In this document: piece by piece, positions 18,369 through 26,846 of the stretch
How the letters are laid out: each line of letters opens with the position of its first letter
How positions within the stretch are numbered: position 1 is the stretch's first letter
Assembly (NCBI GenBank): GCA_004295005.1
Contig: SHNG01000037.1
Span: 1-45,740, forward strand
Length of the DNA: 45,740 bases
DNA from: Gammaproteobacteria bacterium
Lineage (GTDB): Bacteria; Pseudomonadota; Gammaproteobacteria; Xanthomonadales; Rhodanobacteraceae
Reading direction: 5' to 3'
Made by a program: the position numbers and the translations under genes
The notes under the pieces: generated by a model
Database searches by the model: none
What the model was told of the DNA's origin: nothing
Seen by the model: the letters and a program-made list of their open reading frames with translations, nothing else

Positions 18369-19106
18369 TCAACCCAGGGACTCGCGAGCAGCGGCCAGCT
18401 TTTCCACGCGTACACCGTAATGTATGCCTGCCCACGGTGACAGCACGCCAAGCAGGCAATACACCAGTCCGGGAAGTGCCTGCAGCCAGTCGGGTTGCTC
18501 GGGGATCAGCGCTGCAACGAGGATCGACAAGCCGGCGCAGCCGATCAGGATCAGGTGCGAAACAATCTCCGCACGCGTGGCCAAGCGTTCGGCAGCATCC
18601 AGCTGCAAGGCATCGGCCTTGCCCAGGGCGCGCAGGTTCATCAGCACGATCAAGCAGGAGAGCACGGCGAAACCAATGCCGTAGATCACGAAGATCAGGC
18701 GAAACTCGCTCATGCTTTGCACGTCGAACTCGCTCGGTGCCCAGCCGCCGGTGAAGAATGACATGGCCGCCGACATCACCATGCGCAGCGGGTACACATA
18801 GAACAAGGTGGCCGCAACCAGGGTCAGGCTGAGGAAAACGATGAATCCGTCTTCCAGTCCGAAGCGGCGACTGAAGCGATGATGGCTGAACCAGAACAGG
18901 GCAAGAATGGCGAAACCGGCCAGAAACGCAGGCAATCGACGCAAGGCGTCGTGCAGTTCGGCAAACGTGCTGGGCATGGCATCAAAGGAGACCACCAGCA
19001 GGGTTACCGCAAAGGCAAACGCGGCGTCGACGAACGTTTCCAGGCGGGTGACCTGCAATCCGCGCTGACGCACGCCGCCTGCCACCGGGAGTTCGGTCAA
19101 ATTCAT
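18369..19106 (-). CDS. TMEM175 (DUF1211) family potassium channel-like membrane protein
   Basis: A 245-residue protein with about six transmembrane helices. The first helix carries R21-L-E-T-F-V-D-A-A-F-A-F-A-V-T-L-L-V, matching the R-x-x-x-F-[SV]-D signature of the TMEM175/DUF1211 family, whose bacterial members form potassium-permeable channels. GGAG lies about 10 nt before the start. It heads an operon with bioD and the unknown gene, while the reductase gene on the other strand starts 62 bp away. Why a channel gene precedes bioD is unclear. Confidence 0.85.
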   Translation of the reverse strand: MNLTELPVAGGVRQRGLQVTRLETFVDAAFAFAVTLLVVSFDAMPSTFAELHDALRRLPAFLAGFAILALFWFSHHRFSRRFGLEDGFIVFLSLTLVAATLFYVYPLRMVMSAAMSFFTGGWAPSEFDVQSMSEFRLIFVIYGIGFAVLSCLIVLMNLRALGKADALQLDAAERLATRAEIVSHLILIGCAGLSILVAALIPEQPDWLQALPGLVYCLLGVLSPWAGIHYGVRVEKLAAARESLG

Positions 19107-19168
19107 GGCTTGGGCTCCGGCATGTTGCGACGGGATATCGAATGTCCCTGCGATGCTACACTTTGCAC

Positions 19169-19681
19169 ATGAGTTTTTCCGTCACGCGGCCGACCGGCAA
19201 CAAATCCGAGCAGTACGCGCAATTGCTCGAACAGGCACGTGCCTTGCTGCACGGCGAGCACGACCGTATCGCCAACGCCGCCAATTTCGCCGCGTTGGTC
19301 TGGTACGCCTTGCCGGACATCAACTGGTGCGGGTTCTATTTCTTTGACGGTCGCGAGCTGGTGGTTGGCCCGTTCCAGGGCAAGCCGGCCTGCGTGCGCA
19401 TCGCGCTCGGGCGCGGCGTGTGCGGAACCGCCGCGGCCACAGGTCAGGTGCAGTGCGTGGCCGATGTGCACGCATTCGCGGGACATATTGCCTGTGATGC
19501 AGACTCGCGCTCCGAAATCGTGGTGCCGCTGGTTCACGATGGTGCATTGCTGGGCGTCTGGGACGTGGACAGCCCCTTGCCCAATCGCTTTGACGAAACC
19601 GATGTAGCCGGCATGCAGGCCTTGTGCGCGGTTTTCCTGGGCTCGCTTTCATCGACGACGCAAACGGAAGCTGCGGCATGA
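19169..19681 (+). CDS. msrC: Free methionine-(R)-sulfoxide reductase (GAF-domain fRMsr)
   Basis: A 170-residue single GAF-domain enzyme that reduces free L-methionine-(R)-sulfoxide using thioredoxin. The three functional cysteines of fRMsr are conserved: C75 (A-C-V-R-I), C85 (G-V-C-G-T) and C109 (I-A-C-D-A), with W-C-G-F-Y upstream and L-G-V-W-D-V-D-S near the end. The start MSFSVT gives the normal family length. The last bases overlap the next gene by ATGA, implying translational coupling to the TfoX C-terminal-domain gene. Confidence 0.93.
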   Translation: MSFSVTRPTGNKSEQYAQLLEQARALLHGEHDRIANAANFAALVWYALPDINWCGFYFFDGRELVVGPFQGKPACVRIALGRGVCGTAAATGQVQCVADVHAFAGHIACDADSRSEIVVPLVHDGALLGVWDVDSPLPNRFDETDVAGMQALCAVFLGSLSSTTQTEAAA

Positions 19682-20100
19682 GCGGCAAGGACAACAAGAT
19701 TCGCAACGTTGGCCCGAAGTCCGCAGCCTGGCTGCGCCAGGTCGGCGTGCGTACCCACGAGGATCTGCTGCGCGTCGGGCCGGTGGAAGCTTTCCTCAAG
19801 ATCAAGCGCGCCGGGTTCCGGCCCAGCCTGAATCTGCTCTATTCGATGGTGGGCGCGCTGGATGACTGCCACTGGACGGATTTGTCCAGCGAGCGCAAGG
19901 ATGCATTGATCGCCGAATTGCAGGCCGCCGAGTCCGACAATCCGATCAAGACGCGCTGGGAAAAACAGGCCGACCGCAGCGCTGCCAACGACGGCACCTC
20001 GGCACCGCGCAACGAGGATTCCGAGCGTGACCAGGACGGTTTCGGCGACGGTGATTCCGGCGTGCGCGAACTGACCGGCACCGCCAGCGATTTCGATTGA
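19678..20100 (+). CDS. TfoX/Sxy C-terminal domain protein (stand-alone)
   Basis: A 140-residue protein. Residues ~8-80 form the helix-hairpin-helix TfoX C-terminal domain (I-R-N-V-G-P-K-S-A-A-W-L at the start, then V-G-V-R-T-H-E-D-L and P-S-L-N-L-L-Y-S-M). A charged, probably disordered acidic tail follows. In Sxy/TfoX competence regulators this domain normally sits behind an N-terminal domain in one chain; here the N-terminal domain is the next gene. It overlaps the upstream reductase gene by 4 bp (ATGA). Confidence 0.85.
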   Translation: MSGKDNKIRNVGPKSAAWLRQVGVRTHEDLLRVGPVEAFLKIKRAGFRPSLNLLYSMVGALDDCHWTDLSSERKDALIAELQAAESDNPIKTRWEKQADRSAANDGTSAPRNEDSERDQDGFGDGDSGVRELTGTASDFD

Positions 20101-20121
20101 GCCGATCCGCTCGCGCAGGCA

Positions 20122-20460
20122 ATGGCCACCGACAGGGAATTTCTGGACTACGTCGCCGAGCAGATCGATCTCGGTGGCCGCCTCACGCACAAGCGCCTGT
20201 TTGGTGAATTTGCCTTGTACGTGGACGAAAAGGTGGTGGCCTTTGTCTGCGACAACAGCGTGTTCATCAAACCATCGCAGGCGGTCACGCGCCTTGCTCC
20301 CGACCTGCCGCAACGACCGCCTTATCCCGGCGCAAGCAACTACCCGGTTGCCGATGAATTGCTGGACGACTCGGATGCAATCCGCAGGTTGATCCTTGAA
20401 ACGGCCCTGCTGATGCCGGAACCGAAAGCGAAGAAACCCGGCAAGCGACGCAGGACTTAG
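20122..20460 (+). CDS. TfoX/Sxy N-terminal domain protein (stand-alone)
   Basis: A 112-residue protein matching the TfoX N-terminal domain: L-T-H-K-R-L-F-G-E-F-A-L-Y-V-D-E-K-V-V near residues 21-39, then a YP-rich loop ending P-V-A-D-E-L-L-D-D. The tail is strongly basic (K-A-K-K-P-G-K-R-R-R). It starts 21 bp after the C-terminal-domain gene, so both halves of a TfoX-like protein are made separately and in reverse order. A role in competence or transcription control is inferred from family only. Confidence 0.85.
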   Translation: MATDREFLDYVAEQIDLGGRLTHKRLFGEFALYVDEKVVAFVCDNSVFIKPSQAVTRLAPDLPQRPPYPGASNYPVADELLDDSDAIRRLILETALLMPEPKAKKPGKRRRT

Positions 20461-20525
20461 GGCAACGCTGAAAAAGGCTTCTTCGTTCGTCGTTCCCGCG
20501 CAGGCGGGGATGACAGCACTATTGA

Positions 20526-20666
20526 TCCGGCCCGCAAATGATCTCGATATTTCGTAGGTCGGTTCAAGCCGCCAAGCGGCGGAACCGACAGGTTTTTCGG
20601 GGAATGTCGGTTCCGCGCCTGCGGCGCTTGAACCGACCTACGTTGGACAATTTGAGTGCCGGATCA
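20526..20666. repeat. 141-bp nested palindromic repeat, copy B
   Basis: Same length and layout as copy A at 4491-4631, about 95% identical. Here the symmetry is better kept: outer GATCCGGC / GCCGGATC (including two flanking bases), 15-bp arms TAGGTCGGTTCAAGC / GCTTGAACCGACCTA, 12-bp inner arms GCGGAACCGACA / TGTCGGTTCCGC, and a side hairpin GCCGC-CAA-GCGGC. Confidence 0.85.
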
Positions 20667-20688
20667 GTAAGTCAGCGTCGGCCTTGGA

Positions 20689-20747
20689 GCGCCTTCAGGC
20701 GCGAGTCCTGACTACCGCAATCTCGCGTGCATCCTCGCGCCAGCGCG
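20689..20747 (-). pseudogene. 59-bp fragment of the LOG gene 3' end (left direct repeat)
   Basis: These bases match 27935-27993 at 58 of 59 positions and in the same orientation. They encode, on the minus strand, the last residues of the LOG protein (R-E-D-A-R-E-I-A-V-V-R-T-R-A and stop). Nothing further upstream in the LOG gene is present. The copy reads as one half of a duplicated insertion site rather than a decayed full gene. Confidence 0.8.
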
Positions 20748-20839
20748 CTTTGCGTCGATAGGATAGTAACAATAGTGGCAGCGAACCCGCCAAACACTTT
20801 CTGTTTCCCCGTTCTTTATTCAAGGTGCTGCGTCCCTCA

Positions 20840-21349
20840 TCACGGTGATTGAAGATTGAGACGGAAGTAAACGCTGTCGCAAACGCGCTCGCCAACTACG
20901 TACGTGCCCTGCGCACGACCTGTCTCCAAGAACCCGGCGCGGGTCAGCAGCTTGAGGCAGGCAATATTCAGCGGATCAACATCCGCAGTCAGCTGGGCTA
21001 CGCCCTGTGACCTGATGTACTCGATGAACGCGGTCAAGGCTTCATAAGCAAGCCCCTGACCCCGAGATTCGCGCCTCAAGAAGAACCCGATTTCGGGCAG
21101 GCACCAGGCGCCGAGTTTGCCGATGATGATCCCATCATGCTCGATGACAAACTCATCGCTCGCACTCGGATCCGCAGACAACATGGAGTCAAGCCATCGA
21201 CGGGTTTGGGCTTTTGATGCATGCGGCGGTGTAGACCAAAATCGCATTGTCTCGCCATCCCGCATGATCTGGTGGATGGCGTCCAGATCATTTGACCTCG
21301 CTCGGCGCAGGAGCAGGCGGTCAGTCTTCAGCTCGGATGTTCTGGTCAT
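20840..21349 (-). CDS. GNAT family N-acetyltransferase (RimJ/RimL-like)
   Basis: A 169-residue acetyl-CoA-dependent acetyltransferase. It opens with L-K-T-D-R-L-L-L-R-R-A, the usual start of RimJ/RimL-type members, and has the acetyl-CoA pyrophosphate loop R-R-E-S-R-G-Q-G-L-A-Y-E-A-L. The later N-I-A-C-L-K-L-L-T-R-A-G-F-L-E-T-G segment is the typical last motif. The substrate is unknown: small molecule, antibiotic or protein N-terminus are possible. It is the last gene of a six-gene run, 20 bp after the hydrolase gene, and abuts the left edge of the putative island. Confidence 0.9.
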   Translation of the reverse strand: MTRTSELKTDRLLLRRARSNDLDAIHQIMRDGETMRFWSTPPHASKAQTRRWLDSMLSADPSASDEFVIEHDGIIIGKLGAWCLPEIGFFLRRESRGQGLAYEALTAFIEYIRSQGVAQLTADVDPLNIACLKLLTRAGFLETGRAQGTYVVGERVCDSVYFRLNLQSP

Positions 21350-21369
21350 GAAACTTAACCCCGGCAGGG

Positions 21370-22518
21370 TCAGACGCCCTGGTGATGAAGTTGGATCGGA
21401 GGGCGGGCGTTCGCGGTGCCAACTGCCGCATCCCTGGGCTCGTCGGTTGTCGAACTGGTGTCGCGAGTGACGTTTTGGGCCGGGGCGCCGGATTGCTGTA
21501 CGCCTGCGCTCAAGTTTCGGTTGAAGAAACTCACAACGGACGCGTTGAACTCTTTATGGAAGGCCCTCCGGTCAAAGCCTGCCGGGTCTACACAAAGCCT
21601 CTTCGGTAGAAGTGCGGCCGTGACCATGTTGCATGGTGGGAGAAACGATGTGTGCCCCGCACTTTCGACCAGATGGAACTCGGGCGAACCCGGCAGAAGG
21701 CGGCGCACGATGTCAGCATTCGTCGGTGGCACGAAGGTGTCGGCGTTGCCTTGCCACAGTTGCACGTGAGATCGCACGGAAGAGAGTCCGTTCGGCTCGA
21801 AGGTGAAAGCGAGGCCAGGCGCAACAACGACCGCTGCCTTCACGCGTGGGTCATGCACCCATTCCGACGCAGCAGGCGTCCGCAAGTCCTGCCTCATCAA
21901 CTGACAGACAAACTCCGGGTCAGTTGCACAATGCGAACTGATCCGCGCGAAATCGGGAATGCCGCCAATCGTGACGAGGGTAGTTGTGCCACCAGCCGAA
22001 AAACCAAATACTCCGATTCGCTGCGGGTCGAGACTCGTGCGGTCCTTCCATTCGATGAGCAGGAAGTCGTTCACGCGAGCGAGCTCGCGCGCACGATCAA
22101 CGATCCACTCGGTGGTTCCGACGGTAGACTCGTTCTGGAAATTATCGCCGTTGTGAATTGGGGCTGCCACGACATAGCCAGCCTCGGCAAGCGCGAGCGC
22201 CGTATCGACATGGCTCGTCGGTGCGCCGCCGGTGCCGTGCGAAATCACCACCAGCGGGTGTTGGCCAGCGGCGATCACGCCCTTTGGCGCAACGCGCAGG
22301 AACGACGTCCCCGCCCAAATCAAGCGGGGCTTGTCGGACGTCGGATAGAAGAGCGTCACTGGAATTGGCTTCCCTTCCGGGTCCGGTGCCTCGATCTGCA
22401 GGACGCCAACGGGAACCGAGGTAGTTGGCGCCGACAGGACAAGTGAGGCGATAGCACCGCCCACGAAGAGCAAGATCACTGCTATCAGTCCGCTGATGAT
22501 TTTCAGGGCGCGCTTCAT
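21370..22518 (-). CDS. Membrane-anchored or secreted alpha/beta hydrolase
   Basis: A 382-residue protein with an N-terminal hydrophobic helix (residues ~5-30) that anchors or exports it. The alpha/beta-hydrolase core has an oxyanion segment S-H-G-T-G-G (93-98), the nucleophile elbow G-F-S174-A-G-G and a C-terminal histidine in S-A-G-H-T-S-F. The E-G-K-P-I-P-V-T-L-F-Y-P start of the core resembles dienelactone-hydrolase/PAF-acetylhydrolase-like families. GGAG 6 nt upstream supports the start. The last ~40 residues are Ser/Thr/Ala-rich and look disordered. It lies 34 bp after the CPBP protease gene. Substrate unknown. Confidence 0.85.
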   Translation of the reverse strand: MKRALKIISGLIAVILLFVGGAIASLVLSAPTTSVPVGVLQIEAPDPEGKPIPVTLFYPTSDKPRLIWAGTSFLRVAPKGVIAAGQHPLVVISHGTGGAPTSHVDTALALAEAGYVVAAPIHNGDNFQNESTVGTTEWIVDRARELARVNDFLLIEWKDRTSLDPQRIGVFGFSAGGTTTLVTIGGIPDFARISSHCATDPEFVCQLMRQDLRTPAASEWVHDPRVKAAVVVAPGLAFTFEPNGLSSVRSHVQLWQGNADTFVPPTNADIVRRLLPGSPEFHLVESAGHTSFLPPCNMVTAALLPKRLCVDPAGFDRRAFHKEFNASVVSFFNRNLSAGVQQSGAPAQNVTRDTSSTTDEPRDAAVGTANARPPIQLHHQGV

Positions 22519-22552
22519 TGTTGCTCCGATTGGCTGGCTGGATCGACTGGTT

Positions 22553-23404
22553 TCAGGCTTTGAATGTTGGAAGTCTCATTTTTTGTATCGTACGCGCGCG
22601 GCGGGCGAGCAGGACAAACAATGCGATGGAGATTGCCAGTGTTCCAGGTAGGCTGGCTTCCAGACCGAAGTTGCCACCTGTCCACCAGGCCGCAGCGTGG
22701 TCTGTGTCAGCAACCAGCAAGCCGCTGGTGGCATGGCCGCTGACTCCGAACCCGAGCAACGGCCCCTGCACGAAGTTCAACGTGAGATGCAGCGCAATCG
22801 GCAACGCCAGGGATCTGGTACCCAAGTAGCATGCGCCGAACAACAAACCGGCTAGGAAGATGTTGGCGGTCGCGAGCCATTGCAGGTCGCCTGCGGCTGC
22901 CAGCCCGCTGGAGTGGGTCAAGGTGAAATAGCCGGCCATCAGCACTTGCGCAGGCCAAGGGCCTATGCCGTCGATCAGGCGCTGGAAGGGGAAGCCCCGG
23001 AACAGCAGTTCTTCGACGACCGCTACGGCGATGCAGTCCAGCAAGCCTGTCGCCAACGTGTCGAAGTCCGAGCCGTCGCAATGCCATGTCATCGTGCCCG
23101 ATATCCAAAGCATCAGCGCGGCGGCGCTCCAGATGACGATCCCCAGCAAGATCCCGGCGGGCAGACCACGCCGCCAGCTCGCGAGCGTCCCCAGGACGGT
23201 ACGCGGATGCTCCCGGCGTGCGACCAAACACAAGAGGGTTGCGACGATCACCAACAACGCTTGCAGTGGAACGTCCAGTTTCATCCCGTGCCGCGACGCG
23301 TAAATGGTGGCCGGCACCAACAGTGCGGCCAGTGCCAGGTAAAACAGCAGGATCCACCAGCCATTGCGGAGCTCGCCTGCACGATTGCGGAAGATGGCGA
23401 TCAT
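22553..23404 (-). CDS. CPBP family intramembrane glutamic-type protease
   Basis: A 283-residue polytopic membrane protein of the CPBP (CAAX protease and bacteriocin-processing, Rce1-like) family. The three catalytic motifs are present in order: E131-E132-x-x-x-R136, F160-x-x-x-H164 and H206-x-x-x-N210. Members cleave substrates within the membrane; in bacteria several act in bacteriocin maturation or self-immunity. It starts 24 bp after the stop of the AhpD-like gene and is probably on the same mRNA. Its substrate cannot be inferred. Confidence 0.9.
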   Translation of the reverse strand: MIAIFRNRAGELRNGWWILLFYLALAALLVPATIYASRHGMKLDVPLQALLVIVATLLCLVARREHPRTVLGTLASWRRGLPAGILLGIVIWSAAALMLWISGTMTWHCDGSDFDTLATGLLDCIAVAVVEELLFRGFPFQRLIDGIGPWPAQVLMAGYFTLTHSSGLAAAGDLQWLATANIFLAGLLFGACYLGTRSLALPIALHLTLNFVQGPLLGFGVSGHATSGLLVADTDHAAAWWTGGNFGLEASLPGTLAISIALFVLLARRARTIQKMRLPTFKA

Positions 23405-23428
23405 TGCGAACGCGTCATCTGTTGGGTA

Positions 23429-23896
23429 TCAGGACGGAAGCTTGCGGAACGCGATACCGAATCGGTTCCAGTCGTTGACAGCGTTGATCGCGAGGGTAAG
23501 GTCGATCAACTGGGACGGCACGAATTCGCCTTCGACCAGTTCCCACAATTCATCCGTCACATGGGCGTCGGCAATGCGGGTCAGCGCTTCCGCCCAAGCG
23601 AGTGCGGCGCGTTCGCGGGCCGTGAAGAACGGTGTATCCCGCCAGACCGACAGCGTAGTCAGACGCCGCTGGTCCTCGCCGGCGCGGCGTGCATCGGCCG
23701 TGTGGCGGTCGACACAGTAGGCGCATCCATTGATCTGTGAGACACGGATACGTATCAGTTCGACAAGGGACTTCTCGAGATCCGAATTCGCGATGCGCTG
23801 ATCCAGCACCCCCATCGCGCGCATGGTATCGGGGCCAAGCGCGAAGAAATTAAGGCGTTGGGCGGGCAGTGCGGTGTGATGAGTCGAAGTATCCAT
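23429..23896 (-). CDS. Carboxymuconolactone decarboxylase (AhpD-like) family protein
   Basis: A 155-residue protein with the AhpD core C58-A-Y-C61-V-D-R-H65, the redox-active C-x-x-C followed by a histidine. Such proteins are alkylhydroperoxidase-like; many small members of this subfamily are uncharacterised and tied to oxidative or electrophile stress. The second region A-L-A-W-A-E-A-L-T is typical. The gene starts 3 bp after the porin gene stop, indicating tight co-translation. Confidence 0.9.
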   Translation of the reverse strand: MDTSTHHTALPAQRLNFFALGPDTMRAMGVLDQRIANSDLEKSLVELIRIRVSQINGCAYCVDRHTADARRAGEDQRRLTTLSVWRDTPFFTARERAALAWAEALTRIADAHVTDELWELVEGEFVPSQLIDLTLAINAVNDWNRFGIAFRKLPS

Positions 23897-23899
23897 GGG

Positions 23900-25381
23900 T
23901 CAGTACCTGTATGTAGTGGTGAGTTGGATCTGGGTGCCGGAATGAAAGCCCGCGGCCTCCAGGGCGCGTGCTGCATTCAGGTGCTCTGCGTTGAAGTGGA
24001 AGGTCAGCCGCTGTGACGGCATCCAGCTTGCCGAGAGCCGCGCGAGATCGCCGATATCGCGGCCGTGGGCGCCTTCGGTACCACGGTATGGGCGCATGCC
24101 GCCGGCGTAGATGGCATCCTTGGAGTCGAGGCGGCGCGCATGGCCGTATTCGAATGACAAACTGGTGTGCTTGCCGGGCGTGAGGGCCAGGCCTGGCGCG
24201 ACCAATACAAGATTGCTCAAGCCGAGGAATTGGCCTTCACCGAGATAGCTGGAACTCGCGTACAGAGGGTGAAAGGTTCGCAGCGCGCCGCTATCAGGCA
24301 TGTCATCGCCGGATGCGATATCGATGTGCGAGGTCAGCCTTGGCTTCCAGCCGGATTCGGAAAGGGTCCAGCTTTGCAGGGCGAACAGGCCCCAAGCATT
24401 GATACGCTGGTCACTTATGGAACGTCCGACCTGTCGTGCGACCGTCCAATCCCAGCGCAGCGCGCCCTTGCGGCCCCACAGGCGCAACCCGTACGTATCG
24501 CGTCGATCAAGACCTGTTTCGGTACCGTTCCGGAAATCTGGAATCTCGGTGTGATACCAGAATGGATCGAGATAGGTATTCGACTGTTCTCCGGGTGAGA
24601 CGATGAAACTGGCATTGATGCCACGCAGGATCGTGCCCGACTGGATGCCGTCATCGAAGTCGCCCCTTCCGAGGCGGGTCGCGCGCAGTTCGAAGGCGCC
24701 CAGGCGATAGCGCGGCGCGTGTGCGTAGGCGCGGATGCCGTTCCAGCTCCGGTGCAGGTTCGGGCCATCGCTGAGACTGATCAACTGCCGCGGCCCGTCG
24801 GCGAACTCCTGTCGGCCGATCATCGTGCCGAACAGAAGCGTTTCCTGCGCACCGCGCAAATCGACAAACATTTGCTGCAGCGCGATCTGGTTCTGGAAGT
24901 TGGCTGAGGTTGAGGTGCGGTCATGATCGACGTGTCCCGCGCCGACCTCGCCATAGAAGCGAAGGTGGGGATTCAGCCGCAAATCGGCCCCAAGAATTGC
25001 GCGGAGCTGCGCTTGTTCCAGATCATCGCCAGAAACCAGGCCACGATTTTGCGTCGATACTTCGCGCAGGCGTAGTTCCGCGCTGACGGTGAGGCTTGCC
25101 TCGTTGCCGAGCGCCATGGCCTTCAGTCCCGACGCTTGCGGATCGATGGACATGTCGGCCCAGTCTTCCGCCCAGCGGCTTGTCATCCGTCCGTCGCCGA
25201 GTTCCGGGCCCCAGCCTGCAGCGATCAGAGGATAGGGATCCGTGGGTGTCGGCATGGTTGCGCCGACGGCCTCGGTACCAACACAGCGCGTGTGCTTGTC
25301 CTCTTCGGCGAAGGCTGCGGAAGGCGTGGTGATGAGGGTAGCCACGCAGAGAGGCAGCACTTTGAGAATTGGAGGTGCCAT
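23900..25381 (-). CDS. Alginate-export-type outer membrane porin
   Basis: A 493-residue exported protein with a signal peptide (cleavage near A-F-A-E-E) and a mature part of alternating beta strands ending in an aromatic residue, T-T-T-Y-R-Y, as expected for an outer-membrane barrel. The layout (E-L-R-L-R then strands such as L-R-F-Y-G-E-V and an R-S-W-N-G-I-R-A-Y strand) matches the alginate_exp (AlgE-like) porin family. In non-alginate producers these are general or substrate-specific porins. The start MAPPIL is preferred because the signal peptide begins there. It lies 7 bp after the MFS gene, suggesting a paired inner- and outer-membrane route. Confidence 0.85.
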   Translation of the reverse strand: MAPPILKVLPLCVATLITTPSAAFAEEDKHTRCVGTEAVGATMPTPTDPYPLIAAGWGPELGDGRMTSRWAEDWADMSIDPQASGLKAMALGNEASLTVSAELRLREVSTQNRGLVSGDDLEQAQLRAILGADLRLNPHLRFYGEVGAGHVDHDRTSTSANFQNQIALQQMFVDLRGAQETLLFGTMIGRQEFADGPRQLISLSDGPNLHRSWNGIRAYAHAPRYRLGAFELRATRLGRGDFDDGIQSGTILRGINASFIVSPGEQSNTYLDPFWYHTEIPDFRNGTETGLDRRDTYGLRLWGRKGALRWDWTVARQVGRSISDQRINAWGLFALQSWTLSESGWKPRLTSHIDIASGDDMPDSGALRTFHPLYASSSYLGEGQFLGLSNLVLVAPGLALTPGKHTSLSFEYGHARRLDSKDAIYAGGMRPYRGTEGAHGRDIGDLARLSASWMPSQRLTFHFNAEHLNAARALEAAGFHSGTQIQLTTTYRY

Positions 25382-25388
25382 ATCGGGC

Positions 25389-26846
25389 TCAGGAATGATG
25401 GGGATTGGCAACAGCAGCGGACGACGGGTTCGACCAGGCGGTCAGCACAATGGCGAGAGCGAGGAAGACGCTTGCGGTGAGGAAGGCTGCATGGGTGCCA
25501 GCGGCCACATCCGCAGCGCTGGCCGCTTCGATTGAAGCAACACCCGAGGCATGCATGAAGATCGCGCCCATCAATGATGCGCCGGTGACCAAGCCCAGGT
25601 TGCGCGAAAGGTTGAGCAGGCCGGACACCACGCCACGCTGCCGCGCATCCGTGCCGGCGATGACCAGGGTGTTGTTCGCTGCCTGAAAGGTTGCGAAGCC
25701 GGCGGTCAGGGTGACCAGCGGCAGGATGTAGCCCAATGCACCGTGTCGAACCGTCAATCCGGCAAGCAGCAGCGCCCCCAACGCCATCGCGATCAGGCCT
25801 ATGAGGGTCATGCGCGCAGCGCCGAAACGATCAACCGCCTTGCCCGCAGGGACGCCCATCAGAGACGCCACCAGCGGGCCGGTCGACATCACCATGCCGA
25901 TACCGGCGGGATCCAGGCGCAAGGCACCGGAAAGATAGAAGGGGCCTATCACGAGGGTCGTCATCGCCACCGTCGTCGCCAGACTGCTGGCGACGAAGCC
26001 CGTGCTCATCCGCATGTTTCGGAAGAGGTCGAGGCGCACCAGTGGTGAAGAAGTTTTCGACTCGACCAGAAGGAAGGAGATGGTCGACACGATGGCTACG
26101 CACGCAAGCACGATGTTCGTTGTGCCGAAATGCCCGCGCCCCAGCGTCATCGCCAGTGTGTAGGTCGCCAATGCCACGGCGAGCAGCAGCGAGCCTGGAA
26201 TATCCAAACTCGGTTTGCCGGAAGCCGCATCGCGTGGCAGATATCGCCAAGCGAGCCCGGCCGTCAGCATTCCCAGCGGCAGGTTTACCAGGAAGATCGC
26301 CTGCCAGCCGATGCTGCCGATCAGCAGGCCACCGAGCGACGGGCCCAGTGCGGTGCCGATGGCAGATGTTGTGCCGAGCAGGCCCATCGCGCGCCCGGTG
26401 CGTTCCCTGGGCACGGTTCCGCCGACCAGTGCCATGGTCATTGCCATCATCACTGCGGCACCCACGCCCTGTGCGATGCGTGCGGCGATCAGGAATCCCA
26501 GGCTCGGCGCCGCTCCACACAGTACCGAGCCCAGCGTGAAAATTGATAGTCCTGTCAGCACCAGGCGGCGACGGCCGAGCAGGTCGCCAAGCCGGCCTGC
26601 CGTCACGACGACCGCCGTCACCGCAAGCAGGTAGGCCAAGACCACCCATTGCACCGACTGGAAGGATGCGTCAAAGACACGAACAAATGTGGGCAGCCCG
26701 ACATTGGCGATGCTGGTTCCCAGTGAAGACAGCAGCATGGTCAATGCCAGACTTGCCAGGGCGGCGCTGGTTGAGCGTGGATTGGCAATGGACGGTGGAG
26801 GCGAGGTGATCGACACGAGTGGGTGACCTTGGCAGGTGATTGCCAT
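25389..26846 (-). CDS. DHA2-type MFS drug/solute efflux transporter
   Basis: A 485-residue MFS protein with about 14 transmembrane helices, as in the DHA2 (EmrB/QacA-like) group. Motif A is visible as G-R-L-G-D-L-L-G-R-R-R and motif C as G-x-x-L-G-P-S-L-G-G. It is the first gene of the six-gene minus-strand run and is divergent from the LysR gene, the classic arrangement for a regulated efflux pump. The Shine-Dalgarno region is weak, so a slightly later start is possible. Confidence 0.9.
   Translation of the reverse strand: MAITCQGHPLVSITSPPPSIANPRSTSAALASLALTMLLSSLGTSIANVGLPTFVRVFDASFQSVQWVVLAYLLAVTAVVVTAGRLGDLLGRRRLVLTGLSIFTLGSVLCGAAPSLGFLIAARIAQGVGAAVMMAMTMALVGGTVPRERTGRAMGLLGTTSAIGTALGPSLGGLLIGSIGWQAIFLVNLPLGMLTAGLAWRYLPRDAASGKPSLDIPGSLLLAVALATYTLAMTLGRGHFGTTNIVLACVAIVSTISFLLVESKTSSPLVRLDLFRNMRMSTGFVASSLATTVAMTTLVIGPFYLSGALRLDPAGIGMVMSTGPLVASLMGVPAGKAVDRFGAARMTLIGLIAMALGALLLAGLTVRHGALGYILPLVTLTAGFATFQAANNTLVIAGTDARQRGVVSGLLNLSRNLGLVTGASLMGAIFMHASGVASIEAASAADVAAGTHAAFLTASVFLALAIVLTAWSNPSSAAVANPHHS

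Larger units (their letters stand above)
20461..20839. other. Intergenic region with repeat copy B and a LOG-gene fragment
   Basis: This 379-bp gap between convergent genes contains a CCCGC-GCAG-GCGGG hairpin (20495-20508), repeat copy B, a 59-bp copy of the 3' end of the LOG gene, and about 90 bp (20748-20839) that is visibly more AT-rich with no feature I recognise. Confidence 0.75.

Noticed and set aside
20695-20895. Small minus-strand frame ending in LOG-like residues as a gene
   Set aside because: Only the last residues match LOG; the rest is unrelated sequence, so it is a duplicated tail, not a gene.
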